Assembly: GCF_020866965.1 (NCBI RefSeq)
Contig: NZ_JAJATX010000013.1
Span: 17,608-81,607, forward strand
Direction: 5' to 3'
DNA length: 64,000 nucleotides
Origin: Microvirga roseola
GTDB taxonomy: Bacteria; Pseudomonadota; Alphaproteobacteria; Rhizobiales; Beijerinckiaceae
Each line of letters begins with the position of its first letter. Position 1 is the stretch's first letter. Positions 26,501 through 36,936 of this stretch are shown here, piece by piece. The position numbers were made by a program, and so were the translations under genes. The notes under the pieces were generated by a model. The model searched no databases, was not told the DNA's origin, and saw only the letters and a program-made list of their open reading frames with translations.

Positions 26501-26941
26501 TTACCAGTTGCCCGTATTGGGCATGGAGGCCCAGGGCTCCTGCGGGGCCTTGGGCTCGCCGCGCTGGAGCAGCTCGATGGAGATGTTGTCGGGCGTCTTG
26601 ATAAAGGCCATGTAGCCGTCCCGAGGCGGGCGGTTGATGGTGATGCCCGCATCCATCAGCTTCTGGCAGGTCTCGTAGATGTCATCGACCCGATAGGCGA
26701 GATGGCCGAAATTCCGGCCGCCGGCATATTCGTGCTCGTCCCAATTGTAGGTGAGCTCAAGCAGCGGCGCCTTCGTGTCCTTCGCCTTCTCGACATCATC
26801 GGGCGCAGCAAGAAACACGAGCGTAAAGCGCCCCTTTTCGTTCTCGATCCGACGGACCTCGACGAGCCCGAACTTGTTACAGAGGAAGTCGAGGGATTGT
26901 TCGAGATTCGAGACTCGAACCATCGTGTGAAGGTATTCCAT
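26501..26941 (-). CDS. gloA: lactoylglutathione lyase (glyoxalase I) family protein
   Basis: Detoxifies methylglyoxal as its glutathione adduct. The 146-residue sequence starts MEYLHTMVRVSNLEQSLDFL, typical of GloA, and has the metal-binding positions in LHTMVRV (His), PLLELTYN (Glu), FGHLAYRVDDI (His) and ISIELLQR (Glu). Its size matches single-domain GloA. The ATG at 26939-26941 is preceded by two tandem copies of the ribosome-binding region. Confidence 0.9.
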   Translation of the reverse strand: MEYLHTMVRVSNLEQSLDFLCNKFGLVEVRRIENEKGRFTLVFLAAPDDVEKAKDTKAPLLELTYNWDEHEYAGGRNFGHLAYRVDDIYETCQKLMDAGITINRPPRDGYMAFIKTPDNISIELLQRGEPKAPQEPWASMPNTGNW

Positions 26942-26971
26942 GAACGCCTCTCCTTTGAACGCCTCTCCTTT
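26942..26971 (-). repeat. gloA: tandem 15-bp duplication of the gloA ribosome-binding site
   Basis: On the coding strand the 15-base unit AAAGGAGAGGCGTTC occurs twice, back to back, directly before the gloA ATG. Each copy contains a full AAGGAG. The copy adjoining the ATG has normal spacing; the other is 15 bases further out. It could act as a ribosome standby site or simply be slippage. Confidence 0.9.
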
Positions 26972-27151
26972 GGTCGGGGTAGGTGATGGCGCATTTGGCC
27001 CAGAGATCAAGAGCAACCGATTTGCCAAGCGGAAAAACCCTTGGAAACGCTCAAGAGGAAGTGACTTTCAAAGGCCGCTGCTTCAGACAGACTCGCTCAC
27101 TACTGCCAGAATCTCAGTCCACGCGGAAACTTAGTTTCAAGAAAGCCGCAG

Positions 27152-29803
27152 ATGCGTACAGATACAGCCCAGATCGTCCGTCTTGAGGATTACCGGCCCA
27201 GCGACTTCCTGATCGACAAGGTCGAGCTCGATGTGAGGCTTGATGCGACCGCGACGCGGGTGACGGCGACGCTGAGCCTCAGGCCGAATCCCGAAGGGCG
27301 CTCCGACGCCCCGCTGAGCCTGGACGGCGACGAGCTGAACCTGAAGAGCGTGACACTGGATGGACGCAGCCTTCCCGCGGAGGAGTTCGAGGCCTCCCCC
27401 CAGTCCCTGGTCATCGCCCAACCGCCTCAGCACCCCTTCACGCTGACCGTCGAGACCGAGATCAACCCGACAGCCAATACCAAGCTCATGGGTGTCTACC
27501 GCTCCGGCGGGAATTACTGCACCCAGTGCGAGGCCGAGGGATTCAGGCGCATCACCTACTTCCTCGACCGGCCGGATGTGCTGGCGGTCTACACCACCCG
27601 CATCGAAGCCGATCTCGACGAGGCCCCCGTTCTCCTCGGCAACGGCAACCGGGTCGAGAGCGGATCGGTCGAGGGGACGAATCGGCATTACGCCGTCTGG
27701 CACGACCCGCACCCCAAGCCTTCCTATCTCTTCGCCCTTGTGGGCGGAAAGCTGGGCCGTGTGGGCAAGAGCTTCACCACCATGAGCGGGCGCAACGTGG
27801 AGATTGCGGTCTATGTGGAGCCCGGAAAGGAGAACCGCGCGGACTACGCCCTCGATGCCCTGGAGCGCTCCATGCGCTGGGACGAGCAAGTGTTCGGCCG
27901 CGAGTACGACCTCGACGTGTTCAACATCGTCGCCGTGTCCGACTTCAACATGGGCGCGATGGAGAACAAAGGGCTCAACATCTTCAACGACAAATACGTG
28001 CTGGCATCGCCCGAGACGGCCACCGATATGGATTACGCCCATATCGAGGCGATCATCGCCCACGAATATTTCCACAACTGGTCCGGGAACCGGGTCACCT
28101 GCCGCGACTGGTTCCAGCTCTGCCTGAAGGAGGGCCTGACGGTCTTCCGCGACCAGGAGTTCTCGTCCGACGAGCGTTCGCGCCCCGTGGACCGCATCGC
28201 CGAGGTGAAGACCCTCCGGGCCCGCCAGTTCCTGGAGGATTCAGGCCCCCTCGCCCATCCGGTACGGCCGAGCCAATACCGCGAGATCAACAATTTTTAT
28301 ACGGCGACCGTCTATGAGAAGGGCGCCGAGATCGTGCGCATGCTGAAGACGATCATCGGCGCCGAGGATTTCCGGCGCGGAATGGATCTCTATTTCGAGC
28401 GCTGCGACGGCACGGCCGCGACGGTGGAGGATTTCCTCAAGGCCTTCGCCGATGTCACGGGACGGGATCTCTCCCATTTCTCCCGCTGGTACGAACAGGC
28501 GGGCACGCCACGGGTGACGGTGAAGGGGCACTATGACCAGTCGGCCCGGATCTATCGCCTCGACTTCACCCAGAGCACGCAGCCCACGCCCGGACAGGCC
28601 ACGAAGGAGCCGATGGTGATCCCGATTGCGCTTGGCCTCGTGGCCCGGGACGGCAGCACCATCGAGGCCACCTGCGAGCGCATCGATGCCCGAGGCGTCT
28701 TCATTCTCGACAAGGCTTCCGACAGCCTGATCTTTACCGGAGTCGCATCGCCCCCCGTTCCGTCCCTCCTCCGTGGCTTCTCGGCGCCCGTGAAGGCGTC
28801 CCTCGACCTGTCGAACGGGGATCTGCTCGCTCTTCTCCAATACGACAGCGATGCGTTCAATCGCTGGCAGGCCGCCCAGACGGTCGCCATGCGCCTGCTG
28901 GTCGGCGCCTCGACGGGTGCGGCACCCTCGGAGGAGGAGATCGACGCCCTCTCATCCGCCCTGCACGCCTTCATGGAGCAGAGCGCCCTGCAGGATCCCG
29001 CCTTCGCAGCCCTCGTGCTGTCTCTTCCCAGCGAAGCGGACGTGGCACAGGAGATCGGGGCGAACGTCGACCCCGATGCGATCCATCGCGCCCGCAAGGA
29101 GCTGCGCCGTCGCATCGGTGAGGTCTGCTCGGATCTGCTGCAGCACTTCCATCGCTCGCTTGCAGAAACCGGGAGCTACAGCCCCGATGCGGCCAGCGCC
29201 GGCCGCCGCGCCCTGCGCAACGCCTCTCTCGATCTTCTGGCTGCCGCCAACAGGGACCTCGGAGAGCGGCTCGCCCGCGAGCAGTTCGACAGCGCCAGCA
29301 ACATGACGGATCGCTTGGCGTCCCTGAATGTTCTGATGACGCTGTCGGGCGAGGCGCGGGAAACCGCCATTGCGCGGTTCGAAGATCTTTACCGCCATGA
29401 GCCGCTCGTTCTCGACAAGTGGTTCACGCTGCAGGCCACGATCCCGGAGGACGGCGCCCTCGACCGGGTACGGCGCCTGATGGAGCATCCCGCCTTCTCC
29501 ATGGGCAATCCCAACCGCGTCCGCTCGCTCGTCGGCAGCTTCGCGATGCTGAACCAGGTTCAGTTCAACCGGGCCGATGGAGCCGGATACGACTTCCTGG
29601 CATCCATCGTGCTCGCAGTGGACGCGATCAATCCGCAGCTTGCGGCGCGGCTCCTCACGGCGTTCAGCACATGGCGGATGATGAACGAGACGCGCCGCTC
29701 CCACGCGAAGAAGGCGCTGCTTTCCGTTGCCGAGAAACCGAATCTCTCGCGGGATGTGAGTGACATCGTGAGCCGCGCGCTCGAAGAAAACAAAGCATCG
29801 TAA
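27152..29803 (+). CDS. pepN: aminopeptidase N (M1 family, alanyl aminopeptidase)
   Basis: Zinc exopeptidase of 883 residues, the usual length of PepN. The exopeptidase motif MGAMENKGLNIFN lies near residue 268. The zinc site HEYFHNW comes near 305 with the third ligand in LKEGLTVFRD. The catalytic tyrosine region YTATVYEKGAE is near 385. The remainder is the helical C-terminal domain. No signal peptide is present, so it acts in the cytoplasm in the final breakdown of peptides. It is a stand-alone plus-strand gene. Confidence 0.95.
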   Translation: MRTDTAQIVRLEDYRPSDFLIDKVELDVRLDATATRVTATLSLRPNPEGRSDAPLSLDGDELNLKSVTLDGRSLPAEEFEASPQSLVIAQPPQHPFTLTVETEINPTANTKLMGVYRSGGNYCTQCEAEGFRRITYFLDRPDVLAVYTTRIEADLDEAPVLLGNGNRVESGSVEGTNRHYAVWHDPHPKPSYLFALVGGKLGRVGKSFTTMSGRNVEIAVYVEPGKENRADYALDALERSMRWDEQVFGREYDLDVFNIVAVSDFNMGAMENKGLNIFNDKYVLASPETATDMDYAHIEAIIAHEYFHNWSGNRVTCRDWFQLCLKEGLTVFRDQEFSSDERSRPVDRIAEVKTLRARQFLEDSGPLAHPVRPSQYREINNFYTATVYEKGAEIVRMLKTIIGAEDFRRGMDLYFERCDGTAATVEDFLKAFADVTGRDLSHFSRWYEQAGTPRVTVKGHYDQSARIYRLDFTQSTQPTPGQATKEPMVIPIALGLVARDGSTIEATCERIDARGVFILDKASDSLIFTGVASPPVPSLLRGFSAPVKASLDLSNGDLLALLQYDSDAFNRWQAAQTVAMRLLVGASTGAAPSEEEIDALSSALHAFMEQSALQDPAFAALVLSLPSEADVAQEIGANVDPDAIHRARKELRRRIGEVCSDLLQHFHRSLAETGSYSPDAASAGRRALRNASLDLLAAANRDLGERLAREQFDSASNMTDRLASLNVLMTLSGEARETAIARFEDLYRHEPLVLDKWFTLQATIPEDGALDRVRRLMEHPAFSMGNPNRVRSLVGSFAMLNQVQFNRADGAGYDFLASIVLAVDAINPQLAARLLTAFSTWRMMNETRRSHAKKALLSVAEKPNLSRDVSDIVSRALEENKAS

Positions 29804-29996
29804 CAGCCTGAAGGAGTGGATTTTTCCTTGTTATTCAAGCGATCCACAAGGCTGAGAAACCAGGTAGAAATTTTTTGTTAACCTAAACGTTCACATAGCT
29901 AGACAAATCACCTGCCCGTGATTCTATTGTTAGTGATTCGGAGAGATGCGGCACGTCCTCCGAAACAGGACGACAACGGTTCCGAAGGAGCATCGC

Positions 29997-32324
29997 ATGG
30001 CGGGGGCGGCGACCGCGTGCGCACCTATGCGCACGGGTACGATTCTAGGGGTGACGCGATCGGACGCGAACCCGACCTATCGTCGGCTCGAGCAATACGA
30101 GCCCCTTCTGAGACTGGCGGTTCCCGCTCTCCTCTTTCTCTTCCTTGTGACGCTGGCAGCGAGCGCCTGGATTCAGGTGCGTGAAGGCCGCCGGGACACG
30201 GTTCTCGATGCCATCAACGACATCGACATCATCGCCTCCCTGTCGGCTGCGAAACTCGGCCCGGAGGCAGCTCCTGCCGACCGCGCCCACGCCGCCGCAC
30301 AGCTCAACGCCCTGGCGAGGGATATGCCTGGCAGCGCCCTAGCGCAGAACCGCACGCTTCTTCTCGTCGATTCCGCCGGCGCCGTTCTGGCCGCCTATCC
30401 GCCATCCGAAACCGCGCCGACTGCGCTCAGCGATGTCCTTGGCGACGCGCAGCCGTTGGCCCTGTTCGCGGATCGCGCCGGAGTGATGACGATCAAGCTT
30501 CCCGACGGCAACGACGGCCTTGCTACGGTGCGCGCACTCCCCGCCTCCGCGGGACAGATCGCCGTCGTGCAGCCCCTGCCGCGCGTTCTCTCCGGCTGGT
30601 GGGCGCGCACCATCGGGCACGTCTCCATGCTCGGCGCCACCATCATGGTGCTCCTCGGAATCGGCATCGCCTATGTCATGCAGGCGAACCGCGCCCGCGC
30701 CGCGGACGAGGTCTGCGAGAAGGTGCGAGACCGGATCGACTCCGCCCTCAATCGCGGGCGCTGCGGCCTGTGGGACTGGGACATCGGACGCGGACGCATC
30801 TACTGGTCCGATTCCATGTACGAGCTTCTCGGCTACGAGCGGCAGGACGAGTTCCTGTCCTTCGGCGAAGTGAACGCGATGATCCACCCCGAGGATCAGG
30901 ATCTCTACACTCTCGCCGAACAGCTCGCCTCCGCATCGACCTCCCTCGTCGATTACGAGTTCCGCATCCGCGCCTCTAGCGGCGATTGGGTGTGGCTGCG
31001 CGCCCGCGCGGAGCTGATGAACGATCCCGACGACGCGGCAAGCCATCTCGTCGGCATCGCCGTGGACGTTACCGAGCAGCGCGGCCTTGAGGAGAAGACC
31101 GCCAAGGCCGACGCCCGCCTGCACGACGCCATCGAGGCGATCTCGGAGGCCTTCGTGCTGTGGGATGCGAGCAACCGCCTCGTGCTCTGCAATTCGAAGT
31201 TCCAGAAGCTGCACGAGCTGCCGCCGGACGCCCAGCTCCAGGGCATGGCCTATTCGGAAGTCATGGCGCTCGGCCGCCCGCCGGAAGTGCAGCACCAGTT
31301 CCTGCGGCACGAGCGCCAGGATGTGGGCGCACGCACCTTCGAGGCGCGCCTCCAGGACGGCCGCTGGCTGCAGATCAACGAGCGCCGCACCAAGGACGGC
31401 GGCTACGTCTCCGTCGGCACGGACATTACCGCGCTCAAGCGCCACGAACATCGCCTGGTGGAATCCGAGAAGGAGCTAATCGCGACCGTTCTCGACCTCA
31501 AGCAGTCGCGCCAGAAGCTTGAGGCCCAGGCGCAGCAGCTCGCGGACCTTGCCGAGCGCTATCTCGACCAGAAGGCCCAGGCCGAGAGCGCCAACCGCGC
31601 GAAATCCGAATTCCTGGCCAATATGAGCCATGAACTGCGCACGCCGCTCAACGCCATCATCGGCTTCGCGGAAGTGATGCAGAGCGGCATCTTCGGCGCG
31701 CTGGGTTCAGAAAAGTACGAGGAATACTGCACCGACATTCGCTCAAGCGGCGAGTATCTCCTCTCGGTCATCAACGACATTCTCGACATGTCGCGCATCG
31801 AGGCGGGCCGCACGACGCTCACCAAGCAGCAGGTCGAGGTCCACGCCTCGATCCAGCGGGCGCTGAAGCTCGTGGGCGAGCAGACCAAGGCCAAGAACCT
31901 CTCCGTCACCGTGGACGTCAGCCCCGAGGACATCGAGGTTCATGCGGACGAGCGCGCCCTGCACCAGATCCTCGTGAACCTCCTGCAGAACGCCACCAAA
32001 TTCACGAGCGAGGGCGGCTGCATCACCGTGCGCACCCGTCAGGCCGGCAACGCCGTCAACATCTATGTCGAGGACAACGGCATCGGCATCCCCGCACATG
32101 CCCTGCAGAAGCTCGGCCAGCCCTTCGAGCAGGTCGAGACCGAGTTCTCGAAGAGCTACAAGGGTTCGGGGCTTGGCCTCGCCATCGCACGTTCACTCAC
32201 CGAACTCCACGGCGGCAACCTGCGCATCAGGAGCCAGGAAGGCGTCGGCACCATCGTGCTGGTCCACCTGCCGCTCGCAGAAAACACCAGCGCCGAGATT
32301 GCACTGGCGGACAAGGCGGCGTAG
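29997..32324 (+). CDS. PAS-domain sensor histidine kinase, PleC/PdhS-like
   Basis: Membrane sensor kinase of 775 residues from an ATG with AAGGAG upstream. Helices at about residues 24-44 and 205-230 enclose a periplasmic domain. Two PAS-type domains follow (about 240-360 and 370-480), then a coiled coil and HisKA. The phosphorylated His lies in [20 protein letters not shown], followed by [16 protein letters not shown] and [14 protein letters not shown]. This HisKA variant is shared by PleC, DivJ and PdhS, which talk to DivK and control asymmetric division. Position next to glnE also fits rhizobial pleC. An ATP-binding domain ends the protein. Confidence 0.82.
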   Translation: MAGAATACAPMRTGTILGVTRSDANPTYRRLEQYEPLLRLAVPALLFLFLVTLAASAWIQVREGRRDTVLDAINDIDIIASLSAAKLGPEAAPADRAHAAAQLNALARDMPGSALAQNRTLLLVDSAGAVLAAYPPSETAPTALSDVLGDAQPLALFADRAGVMTIKLPDGNDGLATVRALPASAGQIAVVQPLPRVLSGWWARTIGHVSMLGATIMVLLGIGIAYVMQANRARAADEVCEKVRDRIDSALNRGRCGLWDWDIGRGRIYWSDSMYELLGYERQDEFLSFGEVNAMIHPEDQDLYTLAEQLASASTSLVDYEFRIRASSGDWVWLRARAELMNDPDDAASHLVGIAVDVTEQRGLEEKTAKADARLHDAIEAISEAFVLWDASNRLVLCNSKFQKLHELPPDAQLQGMAYSEVMALGRPPEVQHQFLRHERQDVGARTFEARLQDGRWLQINERRTKDGGYVSVGTDITALKRHEHRLVESEKELIATVLDLKQSRQKLEAQAQQLADLAERYLDQKAQAESANRAKSEFLANMSHELRTPLNAIIGFAEVMQSGIFGALGSEKYEEYCTDIRSSGEYLLSVINDILDMSRIEAGRTTLTKQQVEVHASIQRALKLVGEQTKAKNLSVTVDVSPEDIEVHADERALHQILVNLLQNATKFTSEGGCITVRTRQAGNAVNIYVEDNGIGIPAHALQKLGQPFEQVETEFSKSYKGSGLGLAIARSLTELHGGNLRIRSQEGVGTIVLVHLPLAENTSAEIALADKAA

Positions 32325-32449
32325 TCAGAACGAGCATCAGCCACGAATGAGAAAGGCCGGCCACGGTACTGATCATGCAAAGATCGAGTCTCCGTCCGCC
32401 ATCTCAGGATGCAGATCCTGAGACGTGACTTCTTCTCCGCTGAATTGCC

Positions 32450-35401
32450 TCAAGCAAGCACTACGGCAACTGCAGTCCTTACCCTTCCCCGCACCTCCCC
32501 CAGATGCTCCTGCAGCACCTTCGCGCTCGGCAGGCCTGCCACCGTCGCGAGGCGTTTGAGGATCACGGGCGGGACCTTCTCCGGGTCGAACTTGCCTTCG
32601 ATGGTCAGGCGCTGCCACTGGAAGACGTCGTTGAAGAGACGGTGCGCTTCGGTGAGGGTCCTTGCGTCATCGGCTGACAGCAGGCCCGCGGACTGAGCCT
32701 CGGCGAAGGTGGCCTCGGTCGAGAGACCGGCGAGCGACGGGTGCATGTGCGCATGGCCGAGCACCAGCCCCTGCGCGATGAAGTCGAGATCGGTGAGACC
32801 GCCGCGGGCGAGCTTCATGTCCCAGGGGTCGTCGTCGCCCTTCTCCTGCGCGATCAGCTCGCGCATGGCGCGCACGTCCTTGAAGACGTGCTTTGGGTCG
32901 CGTTCCGTGACAAGGATGTTCCTGACGGCTTGCGAAACTTCCGCACCGAAAGCGTCGTCGCCCGCCAGCACACGGGCGCGGGTGAGGGCCATGTGCTCCC
33001 AGAGATCGGCCTCCGTTTTCTGATAGTTCACGAAGCCCTTGAACTGCGAGGCGACGGGGCCCTTGCCGCCCTGCGGGCGCAGGCGAAGATCGACTTCGTA
33101 GAGCAGACCGCGCCGCGTCGGCACGGTGAGCGCCGAGACGAGACGTTGCGTCAGGCGCGTATGATAGACGACGGCATCGAGGCTGCGCGGACCGGTGCTC
33201 TCCCGGTTCTCCTCATCGAAGTCGTAGATGACCACGAGGTCGAGATCCGAGCCTGCCGTCAATTCGCGACTGCCCAGGCGTCCGAGCCCAAGGATCGCGA
33301 CGCGGGCGCCCGGCACCGTGCCGTGCTCGGCCTCGAAGGCGCGGCGCACCTCCTCGAAGGAGGCGCGGATGACGGCGCGCGCGATGGCGGCATAGGCCTC
33401 CCCTGCCTGCGTTGGCGAGAGGACGCCGGAGAGGAGCCGCGCGCCGGTGACGAAACGCATCTGCCGGGCTGCATCGCGGATGCGATCCAGGAAATCCTCG
33501 AAATCGCGCGGCGGACCGATGAATTGCCGCACCTGGCTTTCGATCGTCTCGTCGTCGGTCGTCGGCGTCCCGAAGGCAGGATCGATGAGGGCGTCGAGCA
33601 CATGGGGCGATTGCGCCACCGTGTCGGCGAGGCGCGGCGCGGTGCCGAGGAGATCGGCGAAGAGGAGCCGCAGACGGTCGTGGGATTGCAGGATCGTGAG
33701 GAGCTCGACGGCCGCCGGCATCCGGCCGAAGGCGCGATCCAGCGCAGCGAGCGCCCCGTCGGGATCGGCCGTTCTGCCGAGCGCGGTGAGCAAGGCCGGC
33801 GTCAACTCGGTCAGCACCTCGCGGGCGCGGGCGCTCTGGATTGCGGGACGGCGGCCGAAATGCCAGCCGCGCACAGTCTCCGCCGTCCGCTCGGGCTCGC
33901 GGAAACCGATGCGCTGCAGGGTGGCGAGCGTCTCGGGATCGTCTTCCGTGCCGGTGAAGACGAGGCTTCCCACATCGGAAGCGAGTTCCGGCCCCTCCTC
34001 GAAGAGGAGCGCATAGTGCCCCTGCACGATCTTCGCCTGATCGGTGAGAGCCTTCGAGAAGGCTTTCAGGTTGGGATAGCCGCAGAACCTGGCGAAGCGC
34101 TTGAGCTGCTCCTCGTCTGCGGGCAGGCGTTGCGTCTGCTCGTCCGCCACCATCTGCAGCCGATGCTCGATGGTGCGCAGGAACCGGTAGGCTTCCGAGA
34201 GCTCGTCGCGCGCCTTGTCGGTGATCCAGCCCTCGCCGTGGAGAGTCTTCAGCATGTCCAACGTGCGCCGGCCTCTGAGGGCAGCGCGTCGCCCGCCGAA
34301 GACGAGCTGCTGCGTCTGAACGAAGAACTCGATCTCGCGGATGCCGCCGCGCCCGAGCTTGATGTCATGCCCGGCCACCGCGATCTCGTCGTGGCCCCGC
34401 ACGGCATGGATCTGCCGCTTCATGGCGTGAACGTCGGCGATGGAGGCGAAGTCGAAATATTTGCGCCAGATGAACGGGCGAAGATCGGCGAGGAAGCTCT
34501 CGCCCAGAGCGATGTCGCCCGCCACGGGCCGCGCCTTGATGAGCGCCGCGCGCTCCCAGTTCTGCCCGACGGTCTCGTAATAGACGTAGGCCGAGGAGAG
34601 CGACACGGCGGTGGGCGTCGAGCCCGGATCGGGACGCAGGCGGTAGTCGACGCGATGCACGTAGCCGTCGGCCGTGCGCTCCTGCAGGAGCTTGGCGAGC
34701 TGCTGCGCAATGCGGGTATAGATCGTCGCAGCCTCCAGGCTGTCCCGCAGCGCCTTGGTCTCGGGATCGAAGAAGATCACGAGGTCGATGTCGCTCGAGT
34801 AATTGAGCTCCCCTGCCCCGTGCTTGCCCAGGGCCAGCACCGTGAAGCCGGAGCCCTCGCCCGGATCGTCGGGATTCGCGAGGATGATCCGACCGAGATC
34901 CGCCGTCTCCGTCAGAACGAGGTTCACCCCGCCACGAACGGAGGAATCGGCGAAGTCGGACAGGGCCTGCGTCACCTCCTCCACGCTCCAGATGCCGCCG
35001 ATATCGGCTAGAGCCACCAGGAGAGCATGGGCACTGCGGTTGCGGCGGAAGGCGCGAGCCGCATCGTCACGGGTCATCGCGCTGGAGCGCAGCTCACGGA
35101 AGAGGTTGGACTGGCTTTCAACGATGGCGCGGTGGCTTTCCTCGGGCGATGTGAGGACGAGCCCCGCCATGCGGGCGGGATCATTGGCGACGAGCTGCCA
35201 GAGGAAGGGAGAGTGATCGGCGAGCGCAAGCAGGAGATCGCGGAAGAGGCCCTCGTCGAGATGAGGGGCAAGCGCGGCAGCTTCCGGCTCCTCGCCCACG
35301 CGCTCGACGAAATCCGCCAGCTGCGCCTTGGCGCGCTTGGCATCGGCGACGGGAGGAGCCTGGGTCAGGCGGCTGAGAAGAGAGCTGTTGTTGTCCGACA
35401 C
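32450..35401 (-). CDS. glnE: bifunctional glutamine synthetase adenylyltransferase/adenylyl-removing enzyme
   Basis: Adds and removes AMP on glutamine synthetase in response to nitrogen status. The protein has two nucleotidyltransferase domains: YSSDIDLVIFFD in the N-terminal half (deadenylylase) and TAGSDLDLVVIYDF in the C-terminal half (adenylylase), separated by the regulatory region. I place the start at the GTG at 35401 (983 residues); the open frame extends to 35461 but only from a TTG without a ribosome site. It closes the rhizobial degP-regulator-kinase-glnE order and converges on the PleC-like gene. Confidence 0.93.
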   Translation of the reverse strand: MSDNNSSLLSRLTQAPPVADAKRAKAQLADFVERVGEEPEAAALAPHLDEGLFRDLLLALADHSPFLWQLVANDPARMAGLVLTSPEESHRAIVESQSNLFRELRSSAMTRDDAARAFRRNRSAHALLVALADIGGIWSVEEVTQALSDFADSSVRGGVNLVLTETADLGRIILANPDDPGEGSGFTVLALGKHGAGELNYSSDIDLVIFFDPETKALRDSLEAATIYTRIAQQLAKLLQERTADGYVHRVDYRLRPDPGSTPTAVSLSSAYVYYETVGQNWERAALIKARPVAGDIALGESFLADLRPFIWRKYFDFASIADVHAMKRQIHAVRGHDEIAVAGHDIKLGRGGIREIEFFVQTQQLVFGGRRAALRGRRTLDMLKTLHGEGWITDKARDELSEAYRFLRTIEHRLQMVADEQTQRLPADEEQLKRFARFCGYPNLKAFSKALTDQAKIVQGHYALLFEEGPELASDVGSLVFTGTEDDPETLATLQRIGFREPERTAETVRGWHFGRRPAIQSARAREVLTELTPALLTALGRTADPDGALAALDRAFGRMPAAVELLTILQSHDRLRLLFADLLGTAPRLADTVAQSPHVLDALIDPAFGTPTTDDETIESQVRQFIGPPRDFEDFLDRIRDAARQMRFVTGARLLSGVLSPTQAGEAYAAIARAVIRASFEEVRRAFEAEHGTVPGARVAILGLGRLGSRELTAGSDLDLVVIYDFDEENRESTGPRSLDAVVYHTRLTQRLVSALTVPTRRGLLYEVDLRLRPQGGKGPVASQFKGFVNYQKTEADLWEHMALTRARVLAGDDAFGAEVSQAVRNILVTERDPKHVFKDVRAMRELIAQEKGDDDPWDMKLARGGLTDLDFIAQGLVLGHAHMHPSLAGLSTEATFAEAQSAGLLSADDARTLTEAHRLFNDVFQWQRLTIEGKFDPEKVPPVILKRLATVAGLPSAKVLQEHLGEVRGRVRTAVAVVLA

Positions 35402-35531
35402 GGCCGATCCGCTGAATGCATGCGACGGGCCGAAGTGTCCATGTCGGCGGGCCGGAGGCAATCGAAAACTGCCCTAGGCCTCTCCTCTTTTAGGCTCACG
35501 CCGCCGTTTGGAGGGAGGGCTGCGGGGCAGC

Positions 35532-36926
35532 CTACGCCTTCAGGGGCAGAGCCAGCACGACGCGCAGTCCGGGCCTGTTGTCCTCCAGCCGGAGGGCTCC
35601 CCCGTGAAGCCGCGCCACCGCGGCTACGAGGCTGAGGCCCAAGCCGAAGCCGGGGCGGGAGCGCGCCGTCTCGAGCCGCACGAAACGCTCCAGCACGCGA
35701 TTCCGCTCGGCCTCCGGAATGCCGGGGCCGCGATCGGCCACCACGACGAGCACCTCTCCGTCGCGCCGCCGGGCCTCGACCGAGATCGCCTGGGCCGGGC
35801 CGCCGGGAGCGGCGCCGTACTTCAATGCATTGTCGAGCAGGTTCGCCATGGCCTGGCCCAGAAGCTCGCGGCTGCCGTGAACCGGCAGGTCGCCTTCGAC
35901 CGCGACCTCCAGCGCCACGCCCGCCTCCTCGGCCAGCGCCTCGTAGAGCTCTGCCACATCCCGCACGGCCTCGGCGGCGTCGAAATCAGCAAGCCCTTCG
36001 CGGGCGTTCCCGGCCTCCAGCCGCGCGATCATGAGAAGCGCGTTGAAGATGCGGATGAGGTTGTCGCTCTCCTCGATGGTGGCCTCCAGGGCGGCCTTCA
36101 GCTCGTCGGGGGATTTGGCCGTCCGCAGGGCCTCGTCCGCCTTGTTGCGCAGGCGCGTCAGGGGCGTCTTGAGATCGTGGGCGATGTTGTCGGAGACCTC
36201 GCGCATGCCGTGCATCAGCTCGCCGATGCGTTCGAGCATGTCGTTGAGGTTCTGCGCAAGACGGTCGAGTTCGTCACCAGTTCCGGCGATCTTCAGCCGC
36301 CCTCCGAGATCGCCCGCCATGATGTGGCGCGTGGTCTCGGTCATGTCCTCGACACGCTTGAGGACGCGCCGCGCGATGAACCAGGCGCCGACGCAGCCGA
36401 GAACGCCGATGAAGAGAAGCGAATAGCCGAAGGCGCGATGAATGATGTCGCGCAGGCGCTTGCGCTCCTCGATATCGCGCCCGACCATGAGGCGGAAACC
36501 GCCGGGAAGAAGATAGACGCGCACAATGGCGTGGCTGGGCTCGACATCGTTCTCGCCGCTTTCCTCTGTGCGGCTGTAGAAGGTTTCGAACTGGCCCGGC
36601 CGGTCGATGACGCCGGGGGGCAGCGCCACGACGTTGCCCGCGATCCGCTCGCCATTGCTGGTGGTCACGAGATAGAGCGAGGCTCCGGGCCTGCGGGAGC
36701 GCCGCTCGACGCTGTTGACGAGGCGGCGCAGCCCGCCGATCCGGTACTGCTCGGCCAGGCCCCCGATCTCCGCCTGGATGGTGGAGACGAACTGGTCCGT
36801 GAGAAGCTTCTGCGCGCTCCAGGCCACATAGCCGAGCGTGACGAAGGCGAAGACGGTGAAGATGATGAGATAGGCGAAGGACAGCTTGAACGCCGTCGTC
36901 CGGACGAGCTTGCCGAGGGCGTTCAT
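35532..36926 (-). CDS. sensor histidine kinase of a degP-linked two-component system
   Basis: A 464-residue inner-membrane kinase starting at the ATG at 36924-36926, ten bases after the regulator stop. Helices lie at about residues 10-35 and 165-190 around a periplasmic sensor, then HAMP. The HisKA His is in VSDNIAHDLKTPLTRLRN near residue 253. The ATP domain shows NLLDNALKYG near 360, DRGPGIP near 398 and FGLGLSLV near 425. It pairs with the regulator just upstream and lies between degP and glnE; the stimulus is unknown, but the context suggests envelope stress. Confidence 0.88.
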   Translation of the reverse strand: MNALGKLVRTTAFKLSFAYLIIFTVFAFVTLGYVAWSAQKLLTDQFVSTIQAEIGGLAEQYRIGGLRRLVNSVERRSRRPGASLYLVTTSNGERIAGNVVALPPGVIDRPGQFETFYSRTEESGENDVEPSHAIVRVYLLPGGFRLMVGRDIEERKRLRDIIHRAFGYSLLFIGVLGCVGAWFIARRVLKRVEDMTETTRHIMAGDLGGRLKIAGTGDELDRLAQNLNDMLERIGELMHGMREVSDNIAHDLKTPLTRLRNKADEALRTAKSPDELKAALEATIEESDNLIRIFNALLMIARLEAGNAREGLADFDAAEAVRDVAELYEALAEEAGVALEVAVEGDLPVHGSRELLGQAMANLLDNALKYGAAPGGPAQAISVEARRRDGEVLVVVADRGPGIPEAERNRVLERFVRLETARSRPGFGLGLSLVAAVARLHGGALRLEDNRPGLRVVLALPLKA

Positions 36927-36936
36927 AAAAGCACGC

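Noticed and set aside
32402..32423. 9-bp hairpin between the PleC-like gene and glnE as a bidirectional terminator
   Set aside because: The stem is perfect (TCTCAGGAT/ATCCTGAGA) and well placed between convergent genes, but there is no T run on either side.
32741..35011. A 756-residue plus-strand open frame opposite glnE
   Set aside because: Antisense shadow: it has no recognisable domain, while the minus strand encodes both GlnE nucleotidyltransferase domains.
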